From NCBI GenBank assembly GCA_030148225.1, contig JASBTX010000007.1, positions 1 through 64,000 of the forward strand: DNA of 64,000 nt, in the 5' to 3' direction. Shown here in pieces: positions 36,895 to 45,487 of this stretch. The position numbers were made by a program, and so were the translations under genes. Origin of the DNA: Paracoccaceae bacterium. GTDB lineage: Bacteria > Pseudomonadota > Alphaproteobacteria > Rhodobacterales > Rhodobacteraceae. The first letter of the stretch is position 1. The number at the start of each line of letters is the position of its first letter. The notes under the pieces were generated by a model. The model saw only the letters and a program-made list of their open reading frames with translations. It made no database searches and was not told the DNA's origin.

Positions 36895-37998
36895 TCAGAA
36901 ATCTGTAAGTCTTTGCCAGTTGGCGCCCGCGTCAGCGGCGCGCGCCGCCGCCACGACGCGCGATACGTCCAGCCCGTCGCGGAACGTGGGCCAAAGCGGT
37001 GTGCCGCTGTCAATCGCGGTCAGGAAATCCTTGGCCTCGATGATGATCTGATCCTGATACCCCGTGCCATGGCCCGGACCCTGACAGAAGGGCAGATAAT
37101 CGGGATGCTCGGGCCCCGTCAGGATCTTGCGGAACCCACGCGCGCCCGGATCATCATCCGACCGATAAAGCCAGAGCGCATTCTGATCCTCCTGATCAAA
37201 GCGTATTGCCCCGTTTGTTCCCGTGATTTCATAGGCATAGCCCATCTTGCGTCCGGTCGCGACGCGCGAAGCATAGATATGACCCATGACGCCATTTTCA
37301 AAGCGGCACATGATCTGGGCGTGATCGTCATTGGTGACTTCAACGCCGCCGCGCGTGGCATGTACCGTCTCGATCCGGGCGGTCAGACTGTCGATCGGGC
37401 CCATCATCGCCAGCGCGGCATTGATGATATGGGGCGCGAGATCACCCATGCAGCCATTCGCCTCGCCCTGCATGCGCCAGCTGGGTTCGATATCCGGATC
37501 GCTGAAAAAATCCTCGGTCATCTCGGCGCGAAACCACGTGACATCACCGATGGCACCCTCGCCCAGCAGCTGGCGGGCAAATTGCGATGCCGGTGTGCGG
37601 ATGTAATTGAAGCCGATCATGTTCACGACACCGGCAGCCTCGGCCGCTTCGGTCATGGCATAGGCATCAGCAAGGCTCGCGCCCAGTGGTTTTTCGCACA
37701 GGACCGGCTTGCCCAGCGCAAAGGCCGCGCGCGCAATATCGAGATGCGTGTGCTGGGGTGATGCGATGACCACGGCCTCGACCGCCGGATCGGCCACCAG
37801 CGCCTTCCAGTCGGCTGCCGCGCGGCGAAATCCGAACTGGTCGCGATAGCGCTGCGACGAGGTCTCGGAAGCGCCGCAGATCATCTCGAGCCGGGGGCGC
37901 AGGGCGGTGTCGAACACCGCGCCGACCGCACTCATCGCGACGGAATGCGCCTTGCCCATATAGCCGCCGCCAACGATCCCGATACCGATATCCGTCAA
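36895..37998 (-). CDS. Gfo/Idh/MocA family oxidoreductase, first gene of the minus inositol block
   Basis: This 367-residue dehydrogenase has IGIVGGGYMGKAHSVAM at its start, the CEKPLGASL motif and MGDLAPHIINAALAMMG with the catalytic His region. It resembles scyllo- or D-chiro-inositol dehydrogenases. I place the start at TTG 37998 because AAGGA lies 7 bases upstream and the Rossmann fold begins directly. A TTG at 38028 is in frame, but it would lie inside the operator palindrome and adds ten residues without conservation. Confidence 0.85.
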   Translation of the reverse strand: MTDIGIGIVGGGYMGKAHSVAMSAVGAVFDTALRPRLEMICGASETSSQRYRDQFGFRRAAADWKALVADPAVEAVVIASPQHTHLDIARAAFALGKPVLCEKPLGASLADAYAMTEAAEAAGVVNMIGFNYIRTPASQFARQLLGEGAIGDVTWFRAEMTEDFFSDPDIEPSWRMQGEANGCMGDLAPHIINAALAMMGPIDSLTARIETVHATRGGVEVTNDDHAQIMCRFENGVMGHIYASRVATGRKMGYAYEITGTNGAIRFDQEDQNALWLYRSDDDPGARGFRKILTGPEHPDYLPFCQGPGHGTGYQDQIIIEAKDFLTAIDSGTPLWPTFRDGLDVSRVVAAARAADAGANWQRLTDF

Positions 37999-38021
37999 AA
38001 CGCATCCTTCCAAAAAAACGG

Positions 38022-38039
38022 TTTGCAACCGGTTGCAAA
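38022..38039. promoter_or_regulatory. LacI-family operator shared by two divergent inositol promoters
   Basis: TTTGCAACCGGTTGCAAA is a perfect 18-bp palindrome. On the plus strand its left half gives TTGCAA (38023-38028) as -35, 16 bases before TATCTT (38045-38050), toward iolD. On the minus strand the palindrome covers the expected transcription start of the promoter at 38043-38070. One bound repressor dimer could therefore shut both directions. Confidence 0.82.
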
Positions 38040-38042
38040 TTG

Positions 38043-38070
38043 AGTATCTTTATCGGGCCTCGCTGGTCAA
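38043..38070 (-). promoter_or_regulatory. Probable promoter of the minus-strand inositol block
   Basis: On the minus strand TTGACC (38070-38065) and GATACT (38048-38043) are 16 bases apart. Transcription would begin near 38036, inside the operator palindrome, and reach the chosen TTG start at 37998. Confidence 0.55.
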
Positions 38071-38119
38071 TGGGCAAATGCGCCGCGAGGGAAAGATTCT
38101 AGCCCCGGGGGGACACGGC

Positions 38120-39991
38120 GTGAGCCACGCAGACGCTACCATTCGCCTGACAACCGCACAGGCGATCGTGCGCTATCTTGCAGCGCAATTCATCGAGATC
38201 GACGACCGGGAAACGCTGATTTGCGGCGGCGGTTTCGGCATTTTCGGCCATGGCAATGTCCCGTGTCTGGGCGAGGCGCTTTATGACCACCGCGACGTGC
38301 TGCCGCTCTATCGCGGGCAGAACGAGCAAAGCATGGGTTTCGCAGCGGCGGGCTATGCCAAATATCACCTGCGGCAACGCTTCATGTTCTGCACCGCCTC
38401 GGCGGGGCCGGGCACGGCCAACCTGCTGACATCATCGGCACTGGCCCATGCCAACCGTCTGCCGATGCTGATGCTTTGTGGTGACACGTTCATCACCCGC
38501 CTGCCCGATCCGGTTTTGCAGCAGCTTGAGCATTTCGGCAATCCGACGCTGGGCGTAAACGATGCTTTTCGCGCCGTGACACGCTTTTGGGACCGGATCA
38601 CCCATCCCGCCCAGATCATCCAGTCGCTGCCGGCGGCGCTGGCGACGATGCTGGACCCCGCCGATTGCGGCCCGGCCTTTATCGGCCTGCCGCAGGATGT
38701 GCAGGGCTGGGTTTATGACTATCCGTTGTCCTTTTTCGACCGCCGTGTGCACCGCATCCGGCGGATGGCACCGGATACGTTTGAGGTCGCGGCAGCGGCG
38801 GCACTTCTGAAATCGGCTGAACGGCCCGCGATCATCGCCGGGGGCGGCGTTCAGTATGCGCGCGCGGTGGCCGAACTGACCGCCTTTGCCGAGGCACATG
38901 ACATCCCTGTCATGGAAACGATTGCCGGGCGTGCCAACATGGTGGCGACCCATCCGCTGAACACGGGGCCTGTTGGCGTGACCGGGTCAGACAGTGCCAA
39001 CTGGCTGGCCGAGCGGGCGGATGTGATCCTGTCGGTGGGCAGCAGACTTCAGGATTTCACGACCGGTTCGTGGACCGCCTTTGCCAAGGATGCGAAGATC
39101 ATCTCGCTCAACGCGGCGCGCCATGACGCGGGCAAGCACATGTCGCAGCCGGTTGTGGGTGACGCAAAACTGGGCCTGACGGCGTTGGGACAGGCAATGG
39201 ATGGGTATCGCGCCCCTGCCGGCTGGACCAAATCGGCGCAGGCGGAGCGCGGCAAATGGGATGATTACGTCGCCGAGAATGTCAAACCGGGCAACCGGCC
39301 CAACTCTTACGCGCAGGCGATCGGCACGGTGAACGCGCTCTGCGAACCCCGTGACAGGGTCGTGGCGGCGGCGGGTGGTCTGCCTGCCGAGGTGACGGCC
39401 AACTGGCGGACACTGGATATCGGAACGGTCGATGTTGAATTCGGCTTTTCCTGCATGGGCTATGAGATTTCGGGCGCATGGGGTGCGCGCATCGCCCAGA
39501 GCGAGGTCGAGCCCGGGGCCGATACCATCGTCTTTATCGGGGACGGCTCGTACCTCTTGATGAACTCCGATATCTATTCCTCTGTTCTGACACGGAAAAA
39601 GCTGATCATTCTGGTGCTGGACAATGGCGGATTCGCCGTTATCAACAAGCTGCAGAACAATACCGGCAACGAGAGCTTCAACAACCTGATCGCCGATTGC
39701 CCGACCGTGCCCGAAGCCTTTGGCGTCGATTTCGAGGCGCATGCCCGTGCCATGGGTGCGCATGCCGTCACGGTCGACAATCCTGCCGAACTGGGCGCGG
39801 CCTTTACCGCCGCCAAGGCGCGCGATGAAACCAGTGTGATCGTGATGAATGTCGATGCCTATGAAGGATGGACAACCGAGGGCCACACGTGGTGGGAGGT
39901 CGGCACCCCAGGCATATCCGAACATGAAAAGGTGCGCGCCGCGCATGACGACTGGGAATCCAGCCGCACCAAGCAGCGCAGGGGTGTCTGA
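38120..39991 (+). CDS. iolD: 3D-(3,5/4)-trihydroxycyclohexane-1,2-dione hydrolase
   Basis: This 623-residue thiamine-diphosphate enzyme opens the ring of the trione made by IolE. It has the three-domain layout of the acetolactate-synthase family: PYR domain (about 1-190, with YRGQNEQSMGFAAAGYA carrying the catalytic Glu), a central domain, and a PP domain with the cofactor motif GDGSYLLMNSD...LDNGGF. GTG at 38120 is chosen because GGGGGGA lies 8 bases before it; an upstream ORF extension runs into the operator. iolC starts directly after its stop. Confidence 0.93.
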   Translation: MSHADATIRLTTAQAIVRYLAAQFIEIDDRETLICGGGFGIFGHGNVPCLGEALYDHRDVLPLYRGQNEQSMGFAAAGYAKYHLRQRFMFCTASAGPGTANLLTSSALAHANRLPMLMLCGDTFITRLPDPVLQQLEHFGNPTLGVNDAFRAVTRFWDRITHPAQIIQSLPAALATMLDPADCGPAFIGLPQDVQGWVYDYPLSFFDRRVHRIRRMAPDTFEVAAAAALLKSAERPAIIAGGGVQYARAVAELTAFAEAHDIPVMETIAGRANMVATHPLNTGPVGVTGSDSANWLAERADVILSVGSRLQDFTTGSWTAFAKDAKIISLNAARHDAGKHMSQPVVGDAKLGLTALGQAMDGYRAPAGWTKSAQAERGKWDDYVAENVKPGNRPNSYAQAIGTVNALCEPRDRVVAAAGGLPAEVTANWRTLDIGTVDVEFGFSCMGYEISGAWGARIAQSEVEPGADTIVFIGDGSYLLMNSDIYSSVLTRKKLIILVLDNGGFAVINKLQNNTGNESFNNLIADCPTVPEAFGVDFEAHARAMGAHAVTVDNPAELGAAFTAAKARDETSVIVMNVDAYEGWTTEGHTWWEVGTPGISEHEKVRAAHDDWESSRTKQRRGV

Positions 39992-40981
39992 GTGGTGAGC
40001 GCGCTTCTGGACGGCATAAGGAAGAACAGATTTCTGATCATCGGACGGGCGGGGATGGATTTCTTTCCCGATCCGCCCGGCACCAGGACCGAAGAGGCCA
40101 CCACATTCAAAAGCGGGCTTGGCGGCTCGGCTGCCAATACCGCCGCCGGGATCGGCAAATTCGGCGGCCAGAGCGATCTGGTCACCTCGGTCTCGGACGA
40201 TTCCATCGGCCGCTATTGCCTCAACCAGCTCGACCAGTACGGGGTGGGCCGGAAATATGTGAAATCCGTGGGTGGCGAGGCGCGCAATTCGCTGGCCGTC
40301 TACGAAACCCGTGTCGAGGATCATCAGACGGTGATCTACCGCAATGGTGCCGCAGACTTCGTGATGACGAAAGAAGATGTCGAGGCGCCGGATTATTCTG
40401 CCTATGGCGCGCTTCTGACCGCAGGAACGGTTTTTGCTGCCGAGCCTTCACGCTCGGCCGCGTTTCATGCTTTCGAACTGGCGCGCGCGGCGGGGCTGCC
40501 CGTCATATTTGACGTGGATTACCGGCCCTATTCTTGGCCGTCACCTGAAGTGGCCGAAGAGGTGCTGTCGCGCGCCGGGGCAATGTCGGACATGATTGTC
40601 GGCAATGACGAAGAATTCGGCTTTATGGCCGGTGACTTTGACAAGGGCCCCGAAATGGCGCGCAGGCTGGCTGAAACCTCGGCCACGCTCGTCATCTACA
40701 AGATGGGCGAGCATGGCGCGATCACCTATCACGATGGGACCGAGACCCGCACCGGTATCTATCCGACCAAGGCGCTCAAGCCCACCGGCGCGGGTGACAG
40801 TTTCATGTCCGGGCTTTTGTCGGCCATCGCGCAGGGCCACGACCTGCCTACCAGCGTTCTGCGCGGATCGGCCTGCGCCGCGATTACCGTATCCCGGCCC
40901 GGCTGCGCGCCTGCCCTGCCCTTTCCCGATGAACTCGAGGCCTTTCTGGCCACGCATCCCGGCCCGACCACCGGGACCTAA
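39992..40981 (+). CDS. iolC: 5-dehydro-2-deoxygluconokinase (PfkB family)
   Basis: This 329-residue ribokinase-fold kinase phosphorylates 5-dehydro-2-deoxygluconate. PfkB signatures are SGLGGSAANTAAGIGKFGG near the N-terminus and KPTGAGDSFMSGLL with the catalytic Asp. Many proteobacterial IolC proteins are fused to a DUF2090 aldolase domain and reach about 630 residues; this one is kinase only. Start is one of two consecutive GTG codons directly after the iolD stop. Confidence 0.9.
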   Translation: MVSALLDGIRKNRFLIIGRAGMDFFPDPPGTRTEEATTFKSGLGGSAANTAAGIGKFGGQSDLVTSVSDDSIGRYCLNQLDQYGVGRKYVKSVGGEARNSLAVYETRVEDHQTVIYRNGAADFVMTKEDVEAPDYSAYGALLTAGTVFAAEPSRSAAFHAFELARAAGLPVIFDVDYRPYSWPSPEVAEEVLSRAGAMSDMIVGNDEEFGFMAGDFDKGPEMARRLAETSATLVIYKMGEHGAITYHDGTETRTGIYPTKALKPTGAGDSFMSGLLSAIAQGHDLPTSVLRGSACAAITVSRPGCAPALPFPDELEAFLATHPGPTTGT

Positions 40982-40999
40982 CACCAAACGAGGACCGCC

Positions 41000-41842
41000 A
41001 TGCATATCCCCCCCTATGACAACCAGAACAAACCCATCGTGGATGTGGATGATGCCTGCGTTCCACTGAACTATTTCAACATCATCAAGCTGACCGCCGG
41101 TCAGGCCTTTGACTATCAGGTGCCGCGCTACGAGACCTGTATCGTGCCCGCCACCGGTACGGTCGATGTCGAGGTCGAAGGTTTCACCGCCACGGCACTG
41201 GGCGGGCGCGGTGTCGATGTCTGGGACGGAGAGCCCGAGGGCGTTTATGTGCCATCCGGTGCCAAGGCCCGGATGATCTGCACCTCGGACAGCGCCGAAG
41301 TGTTTGTTGCCGGGGCCCTCTTTGACGAGGTGCTGGAGCCGTTTGCCGTACGCGCCGATGCGCTGGACCTGGTGCAATACGGATCGGACGACACCAAGAC
41401 CCACCGCAAGATCAAGCATATCCTCGGCCAGAAACAGCATGGCCAGGTGGGGCGGCTGTTGGTCAGTGAGCTTTATACCGTGGGTCAGGGCGGCTGGTCG
41501 GGCTTTCCCAGCCACAAACATGACACCGACCGTCTGCCGGACGAAACCCGCCATGACGAGACCTACAACTTCCGTTTCCGTCCCAATCACGGATCGGGCG
41601 TGCAGATGCTGCAACGCGAGGATAACAAGCCCGGCGATGCCTATCACATCGTCGATGGCTCAACGATCTGTCTGGACAAGGGCTATCACCCCTGCGCGGT
41701 CCTGCCGGGATACGAGATGTATTACTTTACCATTCTGGGCGGGCTGTCGCAGCGTTCGCTGGTCCAGTATTTCCAGCCGACCCATGCCTATCAGATCGAA
41801 ACCATCCCCGGCATCAAGGATATGATCGCCAAGTTCAAATAG
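41000..41842 (+). CDS. iolB: 5-deoxy-glucuronate isomerase
   Basis: This 280-residue bicupin enzyme (KduI/IolB family) isomerises 5-deoxyglucuronate to 5-dehydro-2-deoxygluconate, the step before IolC. The metal-binding block is WSGFPSHKHDTD, followed by DETYNFRF and later GYHPCAVLPGYEMYYF. AACGAGGA precedes the ATG at 41000. It ends the plus-strand iolD-iolC-iolB operon. Confidence 0.93.
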   Translation: MHIPPYDNQNKPIVDVDDACVPLNYFNIIKLTAGQAFDYQVPRYETCIVPATGTVDVEVEGFTATALGGRGVDVWDGEPEGVYVPSGAKARMICTSDSAEVFVAGALFDEVLEPFAVRADALDLVQYGSDDTKTHRKIKHILGQKQHGQVGRLLVSELYTVGQGGWSGFPSHKHDTDRLPDETRHDETYNFRFRPNHGSGVQMLQREDNKPGDAYHIVDGSTICLDKGYHPCAVLPGYEMYYFTILGGLSQRSLVQYFQPTHAYQIETIPGIKDMIAKFK

Positions 41843-42008
41843 GGATTGATCAAAACCGGACGCCCGGATCATCGCGGATTCGCGCTGCAAACATTGGCAA
41901 TCGGCATTGACTGCGCATAATTTGATCATATTCTGACCCGGATCGATGCATCAAGGTCCCTGCCGGATGAACGATGCATCCACGCACTGTCCTGACATGG
42001 GGTCCGCT

Positions 42009-43406
42009 ATGAATATCCTGACAAATCATCCGCCGACGGCCGAACTTCAGCGCCTTGATGCCGCCCATCACATGCATCCGTTTACCGCCGGGGCCGAACT
42101 GGCGAAAAAAGGCGCGCGCATCATCACCCGCGCCGATGGCGTGACGCTGACCGATTCCGAAGGGCGGACATTTCTGGACGGGATGGCCGGGCTTTGGTGT
42201 GTCAATATCGGCTATGGCCGGTCCGAACTGGCCGAGGCGGCGGCCCGCCAGATGCGTGAACTGCCCTATTACAACACGTTTTTTCAGACATCGCATGTGC
42301 CGGTCATCGCCCTGTCGGCCAAGCTGGCCGAACTGACGCCCAACGATCTGAACCATGTCTTTTATGCCGGTTCGGGCTCTGAGGCGAATGACACCAACAT
42401 CCGGCTGGCGCGGCATTACTGGTCGGCGCGGGGCAAACCGCAGAAAAAGATCATCATCAGCCGCAAGAACGCCTATCACGGCTCGACCATGGGGGGGGCC
42501 AGCCTTGGCGGGATGCAGCCCATGCATGCACAGGGCGGCCTGCCCATCGCCGATATTCACCATATCGACCAGCCCGACTGGTACCTTGAAGGGGGCGAGC
42601 ATAGCCCGGAAGAATTCGGGCTGGAACGCGCGCGCCAGCTTGAGCAGGCCATCGAGACATTGGGCGAGGATAACATCGCCGCCTTCATCGCCGAACCGGT
42701 GCAGGGCGCGGGCGGGGTGATCGTGCCGCCCGAGACCTATTGGCCGGAGTTGCAGCGCATCTGCGACGCGCATGAGATCCTCTTGATCGTGGACGAGGTG
42801 ATCTGCGGCTTTGGCCGGACGGGCAACTGGTTCGGCACCGAGACATTCGGGCTGCGCCCTGATATCATCACCATCGCCAAGGGCCTGAGTTCAGGCTATG
42901 CGCCGATCGGCGGTTCGGTCGTGACAGATCACGTGGCCGAGGTGATCGACAATGGTGGTGATTTCAATCACGGCTATACCTATTCGGGCCACCCGGTTGC
43001 CGCCGCCGTGGCACTGGAAAACCTGCGCATCCTGCAGGAAGAGAAGATCATCGACCGCGTCCGCGATGACATTGCGCCCTATCTTGCTGAAAAATGGGGG
43101 CAACTGGCCGAACATCCGCTGGTCGGCTACAGCAATATCTGCGGCATGATGGCCTCGCTTGCGCTGACACCGGACAAATCGGCGCGCGCCGTTTTTGCTG
43201 CCGAGCGCGGCACCGCCGGCCTGATCTGCCGCGGCCACAGTTTCGACAGCGGCCTCGTGATGCGGCATGTCGGTGACCGGATGGTCATCTCGCCACCGCT
43301 GGTCATGACACGCCCGGATGTCGACAGCCTGATCGAGCGCGCGGGCCGGGCGCTGGACCTGACCCACCGCGAACTGATCGACAAAGGGCTGATGGTCGCC
43401 GCCTGA
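42009..43406 (+). CDS. Class III omega-aminotransferase, probably pyruvate-dependent
   Basis: This 465-residue PLP enzyme has the class III layout: FLDGMAGLWCVNIGYG, FYAGSGSEANDTNIRLAR, the DEVICGFGRTG block and the PLP lysine K291 in TIAKGLSSGY. It belongs to the group that uses pyruvate as amino acceptor with putrescine, beta-alanine, taurine-like or aromatic amines; specificity cannot be read here. It has its own 166-base upstream gap and converges on the LysR gene. A link to sulfoacetaldehyde/taurine is possible because of the ComDE genes nearby, but is inference. Confidence 0.88.
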   Translation: MNILTNHPPTAELQRLDAAHHMHPFTAGAELAKKGARIITRADGVTLTDSEGRTFLDGMAGLWCVNIGYGRSELAEAAARQMRELPYYNTFFQTSHVPVIALSAKLAELTPNDLNHVFYAGSGSEANDTNIRLARHYWSARGKPQKKIIISRKNAYHGSTMGGASLGGMQPMHAQGGLPIADIHHIDQPDWYLEGGEHSPEEFGLERARQLEQAIETLGEDNIAAFIAEPVQGAGGVIVPPETYWPELQRICDAHEILLIVDEVICGFGRTGNWFGTETFGLRPDIITIAKGLSSGYAPIGGSVVTDHVAEVIDNGGDFNHGYTYSGHPVAAAVALENLRILQEEKIIDRVRDDIAPYLAEKWGQLAEHPLVGYSNICGMMASLALTPDKSARAVFAAERGTAGLICRGHSFDSGLVMRHVGDRMVISPPLVMTRPDVDSLIERAGRALDLTHRELIDKGLMVAA

Positions 43407-43412
43407 ACGTGC

Positions 43413-44309
43413 CTAATCCGATGCCGGGCCGGGGCGATGATCGGCCACGGTGCGCTGCAATTCCTCGGCCAGACGCTCGACAAGGCGCATGCGCGAGCAA
43501 TCGGCCCGCGTCAGGATGCCCAGCGCGCGTGCCGCAGCGGGCGCGCCAAGGGGTATCTTGCGCAACTGGGCAAAGGTCGGATCGGGCACACAGAGGTTGG
43601 GCGCAATCGACACGCCCAGATTATGGGCCACCATGCTGGCGACATTTTCCAGCGATCCCATTTCCATCGCGTCGCGCACCGTGATGCGGTTCGCGCTCAG
43701 CCATGTTTCGGCCAGCACGCCGACCGCCGCGCGGCGCGTATGGCGGATAAAGGGCATAGTGCCGAGGATGACAAGCGGGTCGTCCTCCTCGATTTCGGGG
43801 GCGGTCAGCAGCACCAGCTCCTCTTCTGCCACGGGCAGCCAGCGCTGGGTGGGCGGCACCATGTCCGGCGCGCTCAGCACAGCGGCGTCGATTGTGCCGC
43901 GTTCGACCTGTTCCTGCAGATCATCCGAAAGCTCGGGCACCACGCGGATATGCAGGTCGGGATAAACCCCCATCAGGCGCTTGACCGAGATCGGCACCAG
44001 CGCGCGGATGACAGATGGCACAGCGCCCAGCGACAATTCCCCGATCACCGCCGCCTCACCCGTCAGATCATCGAGTATCGTATCGTAGGCGCGCAGAACC
44101 TCTCTGACCTTGGGCACCAGCGCCGCACCCAGCGGGTTGAGCCGCGGTGTCCGTTCGGTGCGGTCGAAAAGGGCAAACTGCAACTGATCCTCGAGCCGGC
44201 GCATTTGCTGGCCGACAGCGGCATGGGTCACGTTCACCGCCGCCGCCGCAGCGGCAAAACTGCCGCGTTCGGACACGGCGACAAAGGTACGGAACAGCGC
44301 GATGCTCAT
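43413..44309 (-). CDS. LysR-family transcriptional regulator
   Basis: This 298-residue regulator has the N-terminal winged helix (FRTFVAVSERGSFAAAAAAVNVTHAAVGQQMRRLE in pieces, residues 5-40) and a LysR substrate-binding domain (about 90-290). It is divergent from the comD-comE-dehydrogenase operon with a 107-base AT-rich gap that contains a dyad of LysR type. By the usual arrangement it activates comDE in response to a pathway metabolite and represses itself. Confidence 0.9.
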   Translation of the reverse strand: MSIALFRTFVAVSERGSFAAAAAAVNVTHAAVGQQMRRLEDQLQFALFDRTERTPRLNPLGAALVPKVREVLRAYDTILDDLTGEAAVIGELSLGAVPSVIRALVPISVKRLMGVYPDLHIRVVPELSDDLQEQVERGTIDAAVLSAPDMVPPTQRWLPVAEEELVLLTAPEIEEDDPLVILGTMPFIRHTRRAAVGVLAETWLSANRITVRDAMEMGSLENVASMVAHNLGVSIAPNLCVPDPTFAQLRKIPLGAPAAARALGILTRADCSRMRLVERLAEELQRTVADHRPGPASD

Positions 44310-44327
44310 GCGCTATATATAAAATAT

Positions 44328-44382
44328 TTCTTTATATCTCGTAAAGAATTATTGACTGGACGAAAATATCATTTTCGATAGA
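44328..44382. promoter_or_regulatory. LysR-type dyad and comD promoter region
   Basis: TTCTTTA-N7-TAAAGAA (44328-44348) is an interrupted dyad containing a T-N11-A box, as bound by LysR proteins. A second palindrome, CGAAAAT-ATC-ATTTTCG, lies at 44361-44377. TTGACT (44352-44357) and GATAGA (44377-44382) could be a promoter, although the 19-base spacer is long, which would fit an activator-dependent promoter. Confidence 0.6.
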
Positions 44383-44416
44383 ACGGCGCTGCAATTCCCA
44401 TAGGAGGTAAGCCCCC

Positions 44417-44914
44417 GTGTCCGTGAACGACAAGATCGTTTCCGACCTCGTTGCCAATCAGATCGAACTGGTCACGACGGTCCCGTGCAAGCAACTGGCA
44501 GGTGTCATCGATATTGTCGAGGCCAGCAAGGATATCTACCACATCCCCGCCAACAAAGAGGATGAGGGGATCGGCATCTGCGCCGGTGCGTTCATGGGCG
44601 GCAAGCGCAGCGCCATTATCATGCAGAACACCGCGCTTGGCGTCGTGGTCAACACGCTGGTGACACTGACACAATTCTATCGCATGCCGCTGCCGATGCT
44701 GATCAGCTATCGCGGTGAGCTGGGCGAGCCGGTCGCCTGTCAGGTCGAGATGGCGGTGCATACCAAGGCGCTGCTGAACCAGCTTCAGATTCCGACCTAT
44801 CACTTTCACCGCGAAGAAGATGTGGAGGAGTTGGACAAGATCCTGAAATACACCTTCATGTGCAACAAACCCGTCGCCATCCTGACCGACGCCTCATTCT
44901 GGAAAGGATACTGA
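44417..44914 (+). CDS. comD: Sulfopyruvate decarboxylase subunit alpha
   Basis: This 165-residue protein is the PYR domain of a split ThDP decarboxylase. The catalytic Glu lies in PANKEDEGIGICAGAFMGGK, and MQNTALGVVVNTLVTLTQFYRMPLP is the ComD family block. With ComE it would decarboxylate sulfopyruvate to sulfoacetaldehyde. Phosphonopyruvate decarboxylases are related but usually a single chain of about 380 residues, so the split favours sulfopyruvate. GTG start, with AGGAGG at 44402-44407. The comE start follows after 2 bases. Confidence 0.85.
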   Translation: MSVNDKIVSDLVANQIELVTTVPCKQLAGVIDIVEASKDIYHIPANKEDEGIGICAGAFMGGKRSAIIMQNTALGVVVNTLVTLTQFYRMPLPMLISYRGELGEPVACQVEMAVHTKALLNQLQIPTYHFHREEDVEELDKILKYTFMCNKPVAILTDASFWKGY

Positions 44915-44916
44915 TC

Positions 44917-45480
44917 ATGATCCGTTCTGATGTTCTGAAAGAACTGATCCCCGTCATCTCGGACCAGTTCATCGTCTGCAATATCGGCCTGCCCAGCCAG
45001 GAACTGCACCTGCTGGATGATCAGCCGACCAATTTCTACATGCTGGGCACCATGGGGCTGGCTTCCTCGATCGGGCTGGGTGTGGCGCTGGCACAAAAGG
45101 AAAAGGTCATCGCCATCGATGGTGACGGATCGGTCCTGACCAATTTCGGCACCCTGCCGACGATTGCCAACAACGTGGCCGACAATTTCATCCTGCTGAT
45201 CATCGACAATGGCAGCTATGGCTCGACCGGCGATCAGCCGACCTATGCCGGCAAGAAAACTTCGCTGGCCGCAGTTGCCCGCGCCTGCGGGTGCGAAAAC
45301 GTGGTGGAATGCCGGGCCGAGGATACGGTTGAGGTGATGAAAGAGGCGCTGGCCGGTGACAAGATGACGATCATCGTCTGCAAATGCGAGAGCGGCAACA
45401 TCCCCGTGCCCGTCATCACCAAGGACCCTGTGGTCATCCGCGACCGTTTCATGACGACGCTGGCGGCGCGGAACGGCTGA
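44917..45480 (+). CDS. comE: Sulfopyruvate decarboxylase subunit beta
   Basis: This 187-residue protein is the PP domain partner of ComD. TMGLASSIGLGVALAQ and the ThDP-Mg motif GDGSVLTNFGTL...DNGSYGSTGDQ are complete. The active site forms between the two subunits. ATG at 44917 lies 2 bases after the comD stop. Sulfonate-degrading roseobacters use this enzyme for sulfolactate, cysteate or dihydroxypropanesulfonate; xsc, the usual next gene, is not in this window. Confidence 0.85.
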   Translation: MIRSDVLKELIPVISDQFIVCNIGLPSQELHLLDDQPTNFYMLGTMGLASSIGLGVALAQKEKVIAIDGDGSVLTNFGTLPTIANNVADNFILLIIDNGSYGSTGDQPTYAGKKTSLAAVARACGCENVVECRAEDTVEVMKEALAGDKMTIIVCKCESGNIPVPVITKDPVVIRDRFMTTLAARNG

Positions 45481-45487
45481 GGCCTTC

